NCBI GenBank assembly: GCA_011503125.2
Contig: WWBZ02000013.1
Span: 558,001-622,000 of the forward strand
Length of the DNA stretch: 64,000 nt
DNA from: Botryosphaeria dothidea
Lineage: Eukaryota; Ascomycota; Dothideomycetes; Botryosphaeriales; Botryosphaeriaceae
Direction: 5' to 3'
Shown: positions 54,678-64,000 of the stretch, piece by piece
How positions within the stretch are numbered: position 1 is the stretch's first letter
How the letters are laid out: every line of letters begins with the position of its first letter
Notes under the pieces: generated by a model
The model's input: the letters and a program-made list of their open reading frames with translations, nothing else
What the model was told of the DNA's origin: nothing
The model's database searches: none
Position numbers and translations under genes: made by a program

Positions 54678-57001
54678 ATGACGTCCCAGACGCGTCACCT
54701 GGAAGTACCAGGCACTTCAAGACCCTCCATGCAGGAGGATCAGCTAGTGAAGGGCGAGCCTCCAGAAGAGAGATACCATGTCTTCACATATCGTCAGAAG
54801 TTCCTGTAAATTCTGGGCTTCCCGAAAGAGTATTGTGGGCCAGAAAACTGTGACTGATCTTCTTGTAGTATCGTCATCCTCGTATCCTGCGCCGCAACCT
54901 TCTCCCCGCTAGCGAGCAACATCTACTTCCCCGCGTTGGAGCTCATATCCAGGGAGATGGATGCAACTAAGGAGGAGACGGCCCTTACCATAACAGTATA
55001 CATGTGAGTTGATATCATAGGATATCCCGGGTTCCGCGGGGAGGTCCGACAAGCACTAGACTACGGGAGACACCTGCTACTCTTGGAAGTCGTGATTGCT
55101 AAGGCGTCAGTTCCATGTGCACGGATACTTAGCTGTGCGGGAGGTGGCCCTTTGAAGCCCAGGTCTCTGTGAACGGAGCACCAACATAGACCCAGCGGAG
55201 AAAGCCTTGACAGTTCCCCGACGAGGCTTAAAATGCTGACACACCCACTCCGGCAGGATCGCCCAAGGCCTCGCACCCTCTGTCTGGGGTCCTATCGCCG
55301 ACTGCATCGGCCGCCGCCAAGTCCTCGTCTGGACGCTCCTGGTACGTACAACCACCCCCTCCCCTACACCACGATCATCCCTCATCGCAAAGCAAGCAAA
55401 TACTCACATCCACCCTCCTCGCAGCTCTTCCTCCTCTCCAACATCGGCCTCGCCCTCTCCCCCTCCATCCCCGTCCTCACCGCCCTCCGCTTCTTCCAAG
55501 CCGCCGGCTGTTCGTCCACCATCTCCATCGGCGCCGGCGTCAACGCCGACGTCGCACCCGCCTCCGAGCGCGGCGGCTTCACGGGCACCTTCGCGGGCGT
55601 GCGCCAAGTCTCGGTCGCGATCGGCCCCGTGATCGGCGGCATCGTCGCGGGGACTCTCGGCTTCCGGGCGGTGTTCTGGTTCCTGGCGATATGCGCAGGG
55701 GTCGTCGTGGCGCTATTGGCGGCGTTCCTGGCGGAGACGCTGCGGTGTGTGGCCGGCGATGGGAGCTTTACGCTGGAGGGGCTGCGGTACGCGCCGCTGT
55801 GGCGGCGCGCGGCGCCGTGGCGGGTTGCGGCGAAGGGGCAGGGGCTGGGGAGGAAGAGGAGTAGGGCGAACAGCTTGCAGAGGAGGGGCGGGATCAGGCG
55901 GGGGCGGGAGGTGATGGTGGATGGCACGGCGTCGAGCAGGCGGAACTCGGGGGACTTCCTGGTGCGGCATAATGAAGCGGGTGATGTGGAGATGATGCCG
56001 CCGCCGTATTATGCGCCGTCATCGTATGCTGGGATCAGTCGACGCGGGTCTGATAGTGATTCGTCCGAGCGGACGCTGCAGGTCAAGGTGCATCCGGCGA
56101 CACCTCAGAAGCAGCAGCCGGAAGGGGCCAAGAAGATCACGTGGAAGATTTTCTTCGAGCCCGCCAAGTTCCTGTTGGAGAAGGATGTTGGATGTACGCT
56201 GTTCTTCGGTGCGATCGTGTATACAGTCTTCTCCATGGTCACATCCTCCACGACCTTCCTGCTCGCTGACTACTACGGCCTAGACACACTCCAGTAAGTC
56301 TTCACCGAACCCCGTCCACACTACCAAAGCAAAACGACTCACAAAACTCCCTACCCAGAATCGGCCTCGCCTTCCTCCCCAACGGCATTGGCTGTGCCCT
56401 CGGCTCCTACATCTCCGGCATCTTCCTCGACCGGGACTTCCGCCTTACCTCGCTCACCTACCTCACCACCATCAACCCGACGGACCCCAACGGTGCCCCC
56501 CTCACCGCCTCCGCCCTCAAAAACAAATCCGCCCTCCCCGCAACCTTCCCCCTCGAGCGCGCCCGCCTCGCCCAACTACCCCTCTACGTCAGCACCTTCG
56601 TCTTCAGCATCGTCCTGTACGGCTTCTCCTTTTCCCCGTCTCCCTCTTCCAAAGGCGGACCCTCCCCGTCACACCTTTCCATACCCCTCCTCGCCCAATT
56701 CACCATCGGCCTCAGCGCCACCGCCATCCTCAACGTCAACAACACGCTGACGGTCGACCTGTACCCAGGCAAGGGCGCGGCGGCGACGGCCGTGAACAAT
56801 CTGGCGCGGTGCCTAGTGGGCGCGGTGGGCGTGGCGGTGACGGAGTTGGCGCTGGACAAGGCGGCGCCGGCGGTCGTGTTTGGCGGGCTGGCGGGAGTCG
56901 TGGTGGTGTGCGCGCCGGCGGTCGTTGCGGAGTGGGTGTGGGGAATGGGGTGGAGAGCGGCTAGAGCGGAGAAGATGGCGAGGAGAGAAGGAGGGGAGTG
57001 A
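54678..57001 (+). CDS. MFS multidrug transporter, QDR/DHA1 type
   Basis: Five exons give 619 aa: 54678..54805, 54869..55003, 55257..55341, 55425..56293 and 56359..57001. Motifs are LVSCAATFSPLASNIYFPALELISREM (helix 1 of the QDR/DTR family), AQGLAPSVWGPIADCIGRRQVL (MFS motif A, G-x3-D-x-x-GRR) and GVRQVSVAIGPVIGGIVAGTLGFRAVFWFL (motif C region). A central cytosolic loop of about 150 residues rich in Arg/Ser is larger than usual. The second half contains IGLAFLPNGIGCALGSYISG and a closing NNLARCLVGAVGVAVTELAL. It should be a plasma-membrane proton antiporter for drugs or organic acids. The 253-bp second intron is long for this genome. Confidence 0.92.
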
Positions 57002-57330
57002 GTAAGCGAATGTACTTTATGGGTCTGCAAACATGGAATGACTGGAAACGACTAGAAACGTGATGTAGAAGAATGGTTGAGAGGATTCGGAGCGATAGAT
57101 TGGTCCGTGATTAAACAATTATGGTAACTAGCTTGACGAAACGAATGAAACTCGAAAAAAACACCAAGCCTTCATGCTTTCTTTACAGTGAAAAAAATCG
57201 AGGGTATACATAGAAGGTTGAAAAGGTCGTATGTTACAGTGAAGATGCAAAACGAATGGACCCACATGCGTTAGGGCAAGACATGCTCCTATACGCCATC
57301 TATCGTCGACGCGCGACCAGTCGCGTATAC
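57002..57330. other. Convergent spacer, no gene seen
   Basis: 329 bp between the stop codons of the MFS and hydrolase genes; AT-rich, probably both 3' untranslated regions. Confidence 0.6.
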
Positions 57331-60237
57331 TCAAAATTCAGTAGCCGTGACAAACCTCTCTGCGGTTGGTCTTTGCGCGTCACTCTTGGCTTGGTCGCCT
57401 TCGACTGCCAGCTTCTCCGATTCTTCGGACTTCTTATCCTCAGGCTTGCTCTCCACGCTTTCTTCAGCCACAGTTCCCACCTTCTTATCCTCGTGGTCGC
57501 TCTTGTCTTTCTCATCGTCATGGACCTTCTCCGTCGTCGAATCTCCCGCGATACTACCCTCCTTCATGCTCTCCCTTACACTGTCCTGGAAACTCATTAG
57601 AGTTACCGTGCTCGGGTTGGGCTTGTGATTCCCGGTATTCAGCTTGAACGGATAGGCGATTCCGTCTCTCGTAGGTCGGGTCGTCGCGTTGCTGGAGGGA
57701 GGGATAATCGTGGGCGGTGCCCCCTCAGCGGCATGCTCGGAGATCACCACAGTAGGTTCTCCAACTCCAGGGCTTGGGAGTGGCGAGGTTGCTGCGGAGG
57801 TGATTGCCGTGTTGATTGATAGGACGTCTTCCGGAGCGCGGGTGGAGATGGTGGCGGTGATGGAATCAGCGCTTGCGCCTGCTTTTGCGGTGGAGAAAGG
57901 TACGGCCAAGCTTCCGCCGGGTTGATGAGAGGAGTAAGCGTCTCTGGTGAGAGTAGGGGAAGGGGGGACAGAGGAATCGGTCTGTCCTTCGTCGGCGATC
58001 GTGCGGCGTCGAGAACGAGAGCGAGCGGAGGTGATCGAACGTTTGCTTTTCTTCTTGCTGCTGGTGCTCAGCGAACGAGCTCGTCGGGACTTTGTTTCAC
58101 TCTCAGCCGAACCTGGTTTCCCCCCGCCCTCGACATCATCCCCAACCGCATCTGCCTGAGTCTCCCGCTTGATCGTCGTTTGATCATGTTTGCTGCCCCA
58201 GCCGCTCCACATAGCAAGACCCCAACCCTTGGCGATCTTGATCTTTGGCATATCCTTATCCCTCAGTCGCCGTCCTGCCAGTGCCGTCGCAGGGGGGGTT
58301 TCTCCTTCCAACTCTTCGTAGCCCTGCGCAAATTCCTCGATTCTTTTCTTCTGCACTGCGCGCTTTTCTTTTTCATACTTCTTTGCCCACTTCTCCTGAA
58401 TTCCCATCCACTTCCTCACCGGACCTTCCTTAATCACGCCTATCTCGGATGCAGGAATAGTGAGAGCCTCAAGCTCGGATGGGGGCTCGAGCGGCCTGAT
58501 GGTGCCGTGGCGGTCGATTCTCTGGCGAATCATATGATCTTTGAAAGGCGGAAGCCCATCTCCCGCACGGCCCACGGACTCCTTGCCCTTTTCCTCCTTT
58601 GCCGCTCCTGCAGGCTGAGTAGCGTCCTGCGCCTGGTCTTTGGCTTGCTGAAGAGTGTCGGCAGAGCTGTTGACGGCCGATGTGTCATTTCCAGATTCTG
58701 ACGAACTGCTGATGTGAGAGACGGCGTCGTCATCAAGAATATCGATGGGTTTATTTTGGGCTCTAGCAAGGGCCCATGCGCTGAATTGCGCGACCGCACG
58801 ATACAAGTGTTTGGCTGGGCGAGTGAAACTTAATGTGTGGGTAACATGGCAAAGATCATCCCACACCTCCAGTTTCACATTGGTCGGAGGATACTTTCGA
58901 GCTTGTTCCCGCACTCTCTCTTGTTCTTCCGGGGTCATATTGGACAGATCAGGGAGGTAATCCATAGGCGCGGCAGCCTTGTGCGCGAGGTAAATTTGTT
59001 CGTCGCAGAGTAACTCGCCCCCTCCCACCTGGATAAGAAGAGGCGGCAGACCACCCAGGGTCGGCTGGAGTACAGGAGAAACAAGAGGGTGGACGAGAAG
59101 CCCATTGGCAGCATAAAGTTGAATCTGGTCCTTGATGGTAATCATCTTTCCGTCGATGGTGATTGAAAGCTCCGGTGGGGGCGGAAGCATAGACTTCGGC
59201 CCGGTTTCAGGTGACCTGGGCCTTGCAGCCTCTCCTCCTTCTGGTGGATTCTCAATCGAGTAGCCTCGGGCTCGCTCCTGTTTCTGTTCCTTGGACTGGG
59301 GTCTGGCTCCATCAACAAGGTCCTTTAGCTTGCCAGATTTTGCCTTCAACTGATTCGAGGCCTCCAGAATGACCTTCATATCATCGTCATTTGGGGGTGG
59401 CCAGGATACCGACGGTTTGTGAACGAAGCCATGGGCGGGAATATAGTCCATTTTGCCGTCTCCAGAGAGGCTGGGGAAGGAGTGGGTTAAATCCACCCAT
59501 GGTGACAGGAGAACACCTCCAGCGGGCAGGGGAATGCCTTGGTCGCGGAGCGTACACAGCATGGACAGTGTCATACCGCCCCCAGCGGAATCGCCAGCAA
59601 CAATGATGGTTGAAGGGTCGTGTTTCTCCAGAAGATGCAGGTACGCAGCAATGGCATCCTGCAGGCCACAGGGAAAGGGGAACTGGGGGGCCAAACGGTA
59701 GCGCGGCGCGAAAACGCGGGCCTTGAGCTTGCGCGCATGGCGCTGCATCTGGTAACGATGCTCGTCAACGCTTCCAAAATAGTAGGCGCCGCCATGGATG
59801 TAGAGGATGATGCGCGAGCCCAGCTCGTCCTTGTTCTCCTTGCGCTCAGAGTGGTCCTTTCGCATTTCGATCCATTCAGCCTTCAGCTCCGCATTGTCGC
59901 GGCGCCACTGCCACCAGGTCTTGCCGCCAACTAGTTCAATTCCATCGGGACCCAGCTGTGCTTGCAGGAGCTCAGCAGCTCTCGTAAGCTTGTCAGACGA
60001 AATGGTTACATCGTCGGTCTTGACCCAAGTCGGAACGGGGACCCATTGCTGCGTGAATGCCTGGACCTCCTCTACAGTGTGCTCGGCGGCATAGTGGAGG
60101 AATTCGCGGACGAGTTGAAGGCCCTCATGGTATCCGAGGTGTGCGGTGGGCTTGCCGTGCAGCGGCTTGCGATTGAGGTACTGCGACGGGCGGGTTAGAA
60201 GCGGGAGCTGCGGGAATTGCGGCTGGGAGGCGTACAT
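57331..60237 (-). CDS. HSL/GDXG-type alpha/beta hydrolase (lipase/esterase) with long disordered tail
   Basis: A single-exon 968-aa protein. The hydrolase domain covers about residues 100-500: oxyanion motif YIHGGAYYFGS (HGG 148-150), APRYRLAPQFPFP, nucleophile GDSAGGG (Ser217), LLSPWVDLTHSFPS, PPLLIQVGGGELLCDE (acid region) and WDDLCHVTHTLSF (His region). This is the hormone-sensitive-lipase/GDXG family, which includes fungal sterol-acetate esterases. The tail after about residue 500 is low-complexity and charged, with RRRTIADEGQ, SKKKSKRSITSARSRSRR and a Lys/Glu-rich end, suggesting regulation by phosphorylation. It probably acts on neutral lipids or acylated sterols, perhaps at lipid droplets or the ER. 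Confidence 0.9.
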   Translation of the reverse strand: MYASQPQFPQLPLLTRPSQYLNRKPLHGKPTAHLGYHEGLQLVREFLHYAAEHTVEEVQAFTQQWVPVPTWVKTDDVTISSDKLTRAAELLQAQLGPDGIELVGGKTWWQWRRDNAELKAEWIEMRKDHSERKENKDELGSRIILYIHGGAYYFGSVDEHRYQMQRHARKLKARVFAPRYRLAPQFPFPCGLQDAIAAYLHLLEKHDPSTIIVAGDSAGGGMTLSMLCTLRDQGIPLPAGGVLLSPWVDLTHSFPSLSGDGKMDYIPAHGFVHKPSVSWPPPNDDDMKVILEASNQLKAKSGKLKDLVDGARPQSKEQKQERARGYSIENPPEGGEAARPRSPETGPKSMLPPPPELSITIDGKMITIKDQIQLYAANGLLVHPLVSPVLQPTLGGLPPLLIQVGGGELLCDEQIYLAHKAAAPMDYLPDLSNMTPEEQERVREQARKYPPTNVKLEVWDDLCHVTHTLSFTRPAKHLYRAVAQFSAWALARAQNKPIDILDDDAVSHISSSSESGNDTSAVNSSADTLQQAKDQAQDATQPAGAAKEEKGKESVGRAGDGLPPFKDHMIRQRIDRHGTIRPLEPPSELEALTIPASEIGVIKEGPVRKWMGIQEKWAKKYEKEKRAVQKKRIEEFAQGYEELEGETPPATALAGRRLRDKDMPKIKIAKGWGLAMWSGWGSKHDQTTIKRETQADAVGDDVEGGGKPGSAESETKSRRARSLSTSSKKKSKRSITSARSRSRRRTIADEGQTDSSVPPSPTLTRDAYSSHQPGGSLAVPFSTAKAGASADSITATISTRAPEDVLSINTAITSAATSPLPSPGVGEPTVVISEHAAEGAPPTIIPPSSNATTRPTRDGIAYPFKLNTGNHKPNPSTVTLMSFQDSVRESMKEGSIAGDSTTEKVHDDEKDKSDHEDKKVGTVAEESVESKPEDKKSEESEKLAVEGDQAKSDAQRPTAERFVTATEF

Positions 60238-60719
60238 GCGAAAAGTAGGTTTGTATGACAGTGGGCGTCACAGCGGCGCCAACGCTAATGGTGTTCAGGA
60301 CCATGGCTCCGGCTGGGGATCAACAGACTGCCGTTTCGGGCAGGATTGGGCGGGAGTCTTAGGGGTGTCAGACGCGGTGCATGCTGGAGAGGGAAGAACA
60401 GAAAGAGCGGGGATGAATTGGGGGAGCGCAGCGGAGGGCGAGACAACAGGCCTCGGGCGCAGGGGTGCGGTGCGAAGGTGTCGCAGGAAAGGGGGCTGTC
60501 GGCTGGAGTTGGGCTTGTATTTGGATGGGCGACGGCGCACAAATCGAGGGTCCAAGTTGCGCGGGAGCAGCAGGGGTACGTCATGATGGGCCGGCCGCTA
60601 GCCCCAGCAAGCCCATCATTTTTCACGCGCCACTACAGCCCTGCTCTCCGATTCTGCTCTGCTGCAAGCGACGACGACGACTCCGTCTGCATTCCACAAA
60701 ACCCCGCATCCGCGCCCGC
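60238..60719. promoter_or_regulatory. Divergent spacer between hydrolase and TSR2
   Basis: 482 bp, GC-rich, with antisense-type open frames but no recognisable protein. It should contain both promoters. Confidence 0.5.
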
Positions 60720-61357
60720 ATGTCGAACCAGAACCCCACGCGTGAGTCGCCCCGACCGCCCTTCAACGCGCCGCACGTCTGACGCCCGTCGCAGCCGAGT
60801 TCAAGGCCGAGCGCTTCGGCCATGGCATCTGGTTCGCCCTGCAGGCCTGGCCCGCTCTCACTGTTGCCATCCAGAGCCACTTCGGCGGCCCCGACGGGAC
60901 CGACAAGCGCGACTGGCTAGCCGGCGCAATCACCGAAATCTTCGAGAACGACCCCGAGACCGATCAGCTCGACATCGAGGCCGTGCTGCTGCAGGTCATG
61001 GAGGACGAGTTCGAGGTGCGTCTCGAGGACGACAGCGAGGTCTTCATCGCCGCCACCATCATAAAGGTCAAGGACGAGATCAGTCAGGGCATTTTCACCA
61101 CCGTCGATGCCATGGAGCGCCGGTGGCGTGAACGCCGTGGCAAGGGCCCCAACCTGGGCAACGTGCAGATCGTTCAGGAGGGCACCTTGGATCGCAGCGA
61201 CGACGACGACGACGATGACGATGATGACAACGAGGACTGCGACGACACGGACATGGGAGAGGCGCCGCAGCTGGTGGCCGCGCAGCCCAAGGAGAAGGCA
61301 GAGCCCGAAATTGACGAGGACGGCTTCACCAAGGTGGTGGGCAAGAAGAGGCGCTGA
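60720..61357 (+). CDS. TSR2: Pre-rRNA-processing protein Tsr2
   Basis: Exon 1 60720..60741 (MSNQNPT) and exon 2 60795..61357 give 194 aa. Tsr2 escorts ribosomal protein eS26 (Rps26) and is needed for 20S pre-rRNA processing. The folded domain reads FGHGIWFALQAWPALTVAIQSHFGGPD and continues with DIEAVLLQVMEDEFEVRLEDDS, the family signature. An Asp-rich acidic stretch (DRSDDDDDDDDDDNEDCDD) and the closing DEDGFTKVVGKKRR are typical. The short first exon and the 53-bp intron keep the phase. Confidence 0.95.
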
Positions 61358-61760
61358 GGGGCATCATCTTTGTAGAATGTCGTTGCATGGCATGGCGTTG
61401 GAGGAGTATCTAGGAAAAAGCCGCCCGGAATGGGCTTATAGACTGCATAATCGATAGAGCGCAGCATTGCGCACACCTCTTCCTTGGCTCTGAAATTGCA
61501 CGGCAGCGGTTGCTGTTTGCGGCGTCGCGGCGGGAACAGCCGCAGGCCCAAGCAACGAATGCGCGACTGGCAGCTCCACCTCGGCGCCCGCGCGTCAGGG
61601 ACGAGCACCAACCACCGTCTACTCTCCAGAGAGCCCGTCCACCACCACACGCAACCGCGGAGCCGCTCCATCGCTGCTGTCTCACCTGTCCGTATCGCTC
61701 CTCAACTCAACTCACAAACCCCCGCACTGGTGGCTGCGCGCTGCCCCGCTCCAGCCCAGC
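61358..61760. other. Intergenic, no gene seen
   Basis: 403 bp between TSR2 and the BSD gene; 3' end of one and promoter of the other. Confidence 0.55.
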
Positions 61761-63250
61761 ATGGACGTCGCATACGACCACATCCAGGAGGAAACCTTCC
61801 CGGACGACGACAACCGCGACAAGAAGAAGGCCGAGGCCAGCGACGCGTCCAAGGGGTCCGCCAAAGACTTCAATACCGAGGTCCAGGAGGCTTACAAGGC
61901 CTTCAGCAACAGCCCCTGGGCCGCTCGCATCGGCGGCCTGTGGGGCACAGTCAAGAAGCAGGCACGCTCCCCAACACGCCCACAGCTGCTGCTCGCCCAA
62001 AAATTATGCTAACCGCGCATTGCAGAGCGAGACCTACTATGAGACTGCCCGCCAGCAGTCAACACCCGCCCTCGAACAGGCCAGCAAAGGCCTGACCGAC
62101 CTCCGCACCACCGTGCTCTCCCACACGCGCAACATCTCCAGCTCGCTGCCGCAGATCCCCGCCGATGAAGCTTCCTCTTCCGCCGACACCAACATCCAGA
62201 AGACCACCATCACTGACAAGGACGGCAACACCATTGAGGTCAACGCTCCGGTCAACCCCGCGCAGCCGCCCGCCGACAATGTCGAGCGCGCCGAGTCGCT
62301 GCCGGCCGACATCGTCAAGGAAGCCGAGGGCATGCTGTCGCGGCTGCGCCTCGTGGGCGCCGAGCGGCTGAAGGACATCCAGAAAGCCGAGGACGCCGCC
62401 GACGAGGCTCTGCTGCGCTTCGGCAGTAATATCCGCAACTTCCTGCGGGAGGCCGTGACCATCACCGGGCCCGACGACGCCAACGCCCCCGCCGGCTCCG
62501 CTTCCAACAAGGTGCTGTTCGAGAGCAAGGATGCTGAAGGCAAGCGCGTCATCCACACTACCCGCTTTGACGCTCAGCTGCACGTCATTCACTCGACTGT
62601 GGATAGCTTCGTGAAGGACCCGGACAGCCCTGAATGGGAAGGTTGGACGAAGCAGTTTGACATCGACAAGAAGACCACCGACATTTCGAAGGATCTGGAG
62701 AAGTACCCGGAGCTGAGGAGATCGATGGAGTCGCTCGTGCCGGAGAAGGTCGAGTACAAGCCCTTCTGGACGCGATACTACTTCCTGAGGCACGTCATCG
62801 AGAGCGAGGAGCAGCGCAGGAGAGAGATGCTGAAGGGTAAGCCCAATCTACAATACTCTCCTCATCATTATTTTACTGACACAGCTGTCGCAAAAAGCAT
62901 CCGCCTCCGGCGCCGACGAAGAAGTCGGCTGGGACGACGACTCGGAGGACGACGAGGCCGACCGCTCCTCCTCCAAGACCTCAACTCCCAACCCGCTCGC
63001 CACTTCGCAAGGCACGCTCAAGCCGACCGACCCGGCCGCCAAGACCGCCACCTCGACCGAAACTAAGGACGCGCCTTCAAAGCTCCGCCCCAGCGACGAG
63101 CGCTCCCAGGCAGACTCCGACGCCAGCTACGATCTCGTCAGCGGCGCCACCAGCAAGACGCCCGGCAGCCCGAAGGAAGTTGAGGCCACCAAGAAGCCCG
63201 GCGCCACGTCGGCGCCCGCGGCTGATGACAGCGATGAGGATTGGGAGTGA
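61761..63250 (+). CDS. BSD-domain protein (Dos2-like)
   Basis: Exons 61761..61961, 62026..62836 and 62898..63250 give 454 aa. The N-terminus ([11 protein letters not shown]) leads to [18 protein letters not shown], which spans exon junction 1. That intron has a GC donor (CAG|GCACGC) with branch GCTAAC and acceptor TGCAG; no GT donor keeps the frame. A coiled-coil stretch follows. The BSD domain is at about residues 275-335, ending [25 protein letters not shown] with its FW pair. The C-terminus is acidic ([18 protein letters not shown]) and ends DDSDEDWE. Exon 3 starts at the CATCC acceptor (AAAAAG|CA); an earlier AG would shift the frame. Fungal relatives include Dos2; the exact molecular role is unclear. 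Confidence 0.9.
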
Positions 63251-64000
63251 CTGGACGAAATCTTGGCGTTTCGCTCGCATGGCTTGATTGGTTGCTGACT
63301 AGCCGGTCTGATTTATGCTTTTCATGCGTCTCATTCATTCATTTTCCATCTCCTTACGCACGGTGGCGGTCAGATGAGCTGCTGTTGTGATGGGGAGGTT
63401 CATGGCGGCGTTTCTGTTCTCTTACATATGGGCGGGTTAGTGAATTGAAATGCTGTTCTTTCACCACAGGGAGACGTTGCCTCGGATAAGGGCTGTGTTC
63501 CTCTACTGTATGGGTTGGGGGTGAAATTGAATTGAATCATTCCCTTGAGTCTGTTCTGAAAAGGGTGATTGGGGGCTGGCAAATTTGGATTGACGTACGA
63601 CTTCCCAGAAAGTCATGGGCAAGGGGTATAAACATCGCCATATTGTAACGGGTTTGATAGCATGATTGGGCATGTTTTGCCATGCTGGACGCTACTTGCT
63701 ATAAATAGTGTGATTTTAATTTGGGCATTCAGATCCGGTACGGCCGTCAGGGTATCTGTCTATCTATCTGATTCGAGACGAGCTAGAAACGATTTTGGTT
63801 GTGCAGTGAATTCCTTTTTCTTCCTTCTTCTCTCTTTACGCACCGTGAAGCGCTGAAGACGAACGCGCTGAAACTAACAATGGGAGAGGGAGCTTCGAAC
63901 GTATCAATCTTCAATGCTGCGCAACCCATCTCCCGTCTTCTCGATTTCCTCCTTCACACTCCTCCCGCCCCCCTAAATCACCAACACATGCATATCCCAT
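63251..64000. other. 3' flank, no gene seen
   Basis: The last 750 bp hold the BSD gene's 3' end and AT-rich spacer. No supported feature. Confidence 0.55.

Overview
The window is a piece of a filamentous ascomycete (Pezizomycotina) nuclear genome. Genes are split by many short 45-110 bp GT-AG introns with CTAAC/CTGAC-like branch sites, and the housekeeping genes (GPI16, LUC7, an Age2-type ArfGAP, a Bet1/Sft1 SNARE, TSR2) are of fungal type. The species cannot be named from sequence alone. All exon maps are hand-built by matching splice phase, so single junctions may be off even where the gene is certain. LAYOUT. (1) 1-18.6 kb is most of a secondary-metabolite cluster of the epidithiodioxopiperazine (ETP; gliotoxin/sirodesmin) type. 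It holds a GliG-like glutathione S-transferase cut by the window edge, a GliM-like O-methyltransferase, a second methyltransferase, two cytochrome P450s, a GliK-like gamma-glutamylcyclotransferase, an MFS exporter, a CmcJ/AsaB-like putative Fe(II) oxygenase, a Tri7/wax-synthase-type MBOAT acyltransferase, a GliI-like PLP C-S lyase and an HMT1/ABCB6-type ABC transporter. Three exact copies of the ETP regulator motif TCGG-N3-CCGA lie 60-200 bp upstream of these genes, and there are several near-copies. The NRPS (GliP), thioredoxin reductase (GliT), dipeptidase (GliJ) and regulator (GliZ) are not in the window; because the GST is cut at base 1, the cluster probably continues to the left. (2) 19-27 kb is a decaying accessory zone: a D-serine-dehydratase-like relic without its catalytic core, a Ser/Thr kinase, a HET-domain protein remnant interrupted by a 156-bp solo LTR with a 5-bp target duplication, a FAD monooxygenase, and an SDR with an apparent one-base frameshift. 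(3) 27-39 kb is mostly conserved: a secreted, probably GPI-anchored wall protein gene broken by one in-frame TAA, GPI16 and LUC7 sharing a divergent promoter, an ArfGAP, a Bet1/Sft1 SNARE and an SSU1-like sulfite exporter. (4) 39-54.7 kb is gene-poor and accessory: an unrecognised gene, a C2H2 zinc-finger regulator, a CorA-like membrane protein divergent from a fungal RelA/SpoT-domain protein, a second copy of the LTR, and about 3.4 kb with no credible gene. (5) 54.7-64 kb is ordinary: a QDR-type MFS drug transporter, a large HSL-type alpha/beta hydrolase, TSR2 and a BSD-domain protein. HOW IT WORKS TOGETHER. In ETP pathways a diketopiperazine is oxidised by a P450, conjugated to glutathione by the GST, trimmed by the cyclotransferase GliK and a dipeptidase, cleaved to the dithiol by GliI, oxidised to the disulfide by GliT, and decorated by methyltransferases, P450s and acyltransferases. 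This window supplies the sulfur-insertion middle steps, much of the decoration and two transporters. The CmcJ-like oxygenase and the HMT1-type transporter are the parts I do not recognise from the well-known ETP clusters and are the best candidates for new chemistry or a new self-protection route.
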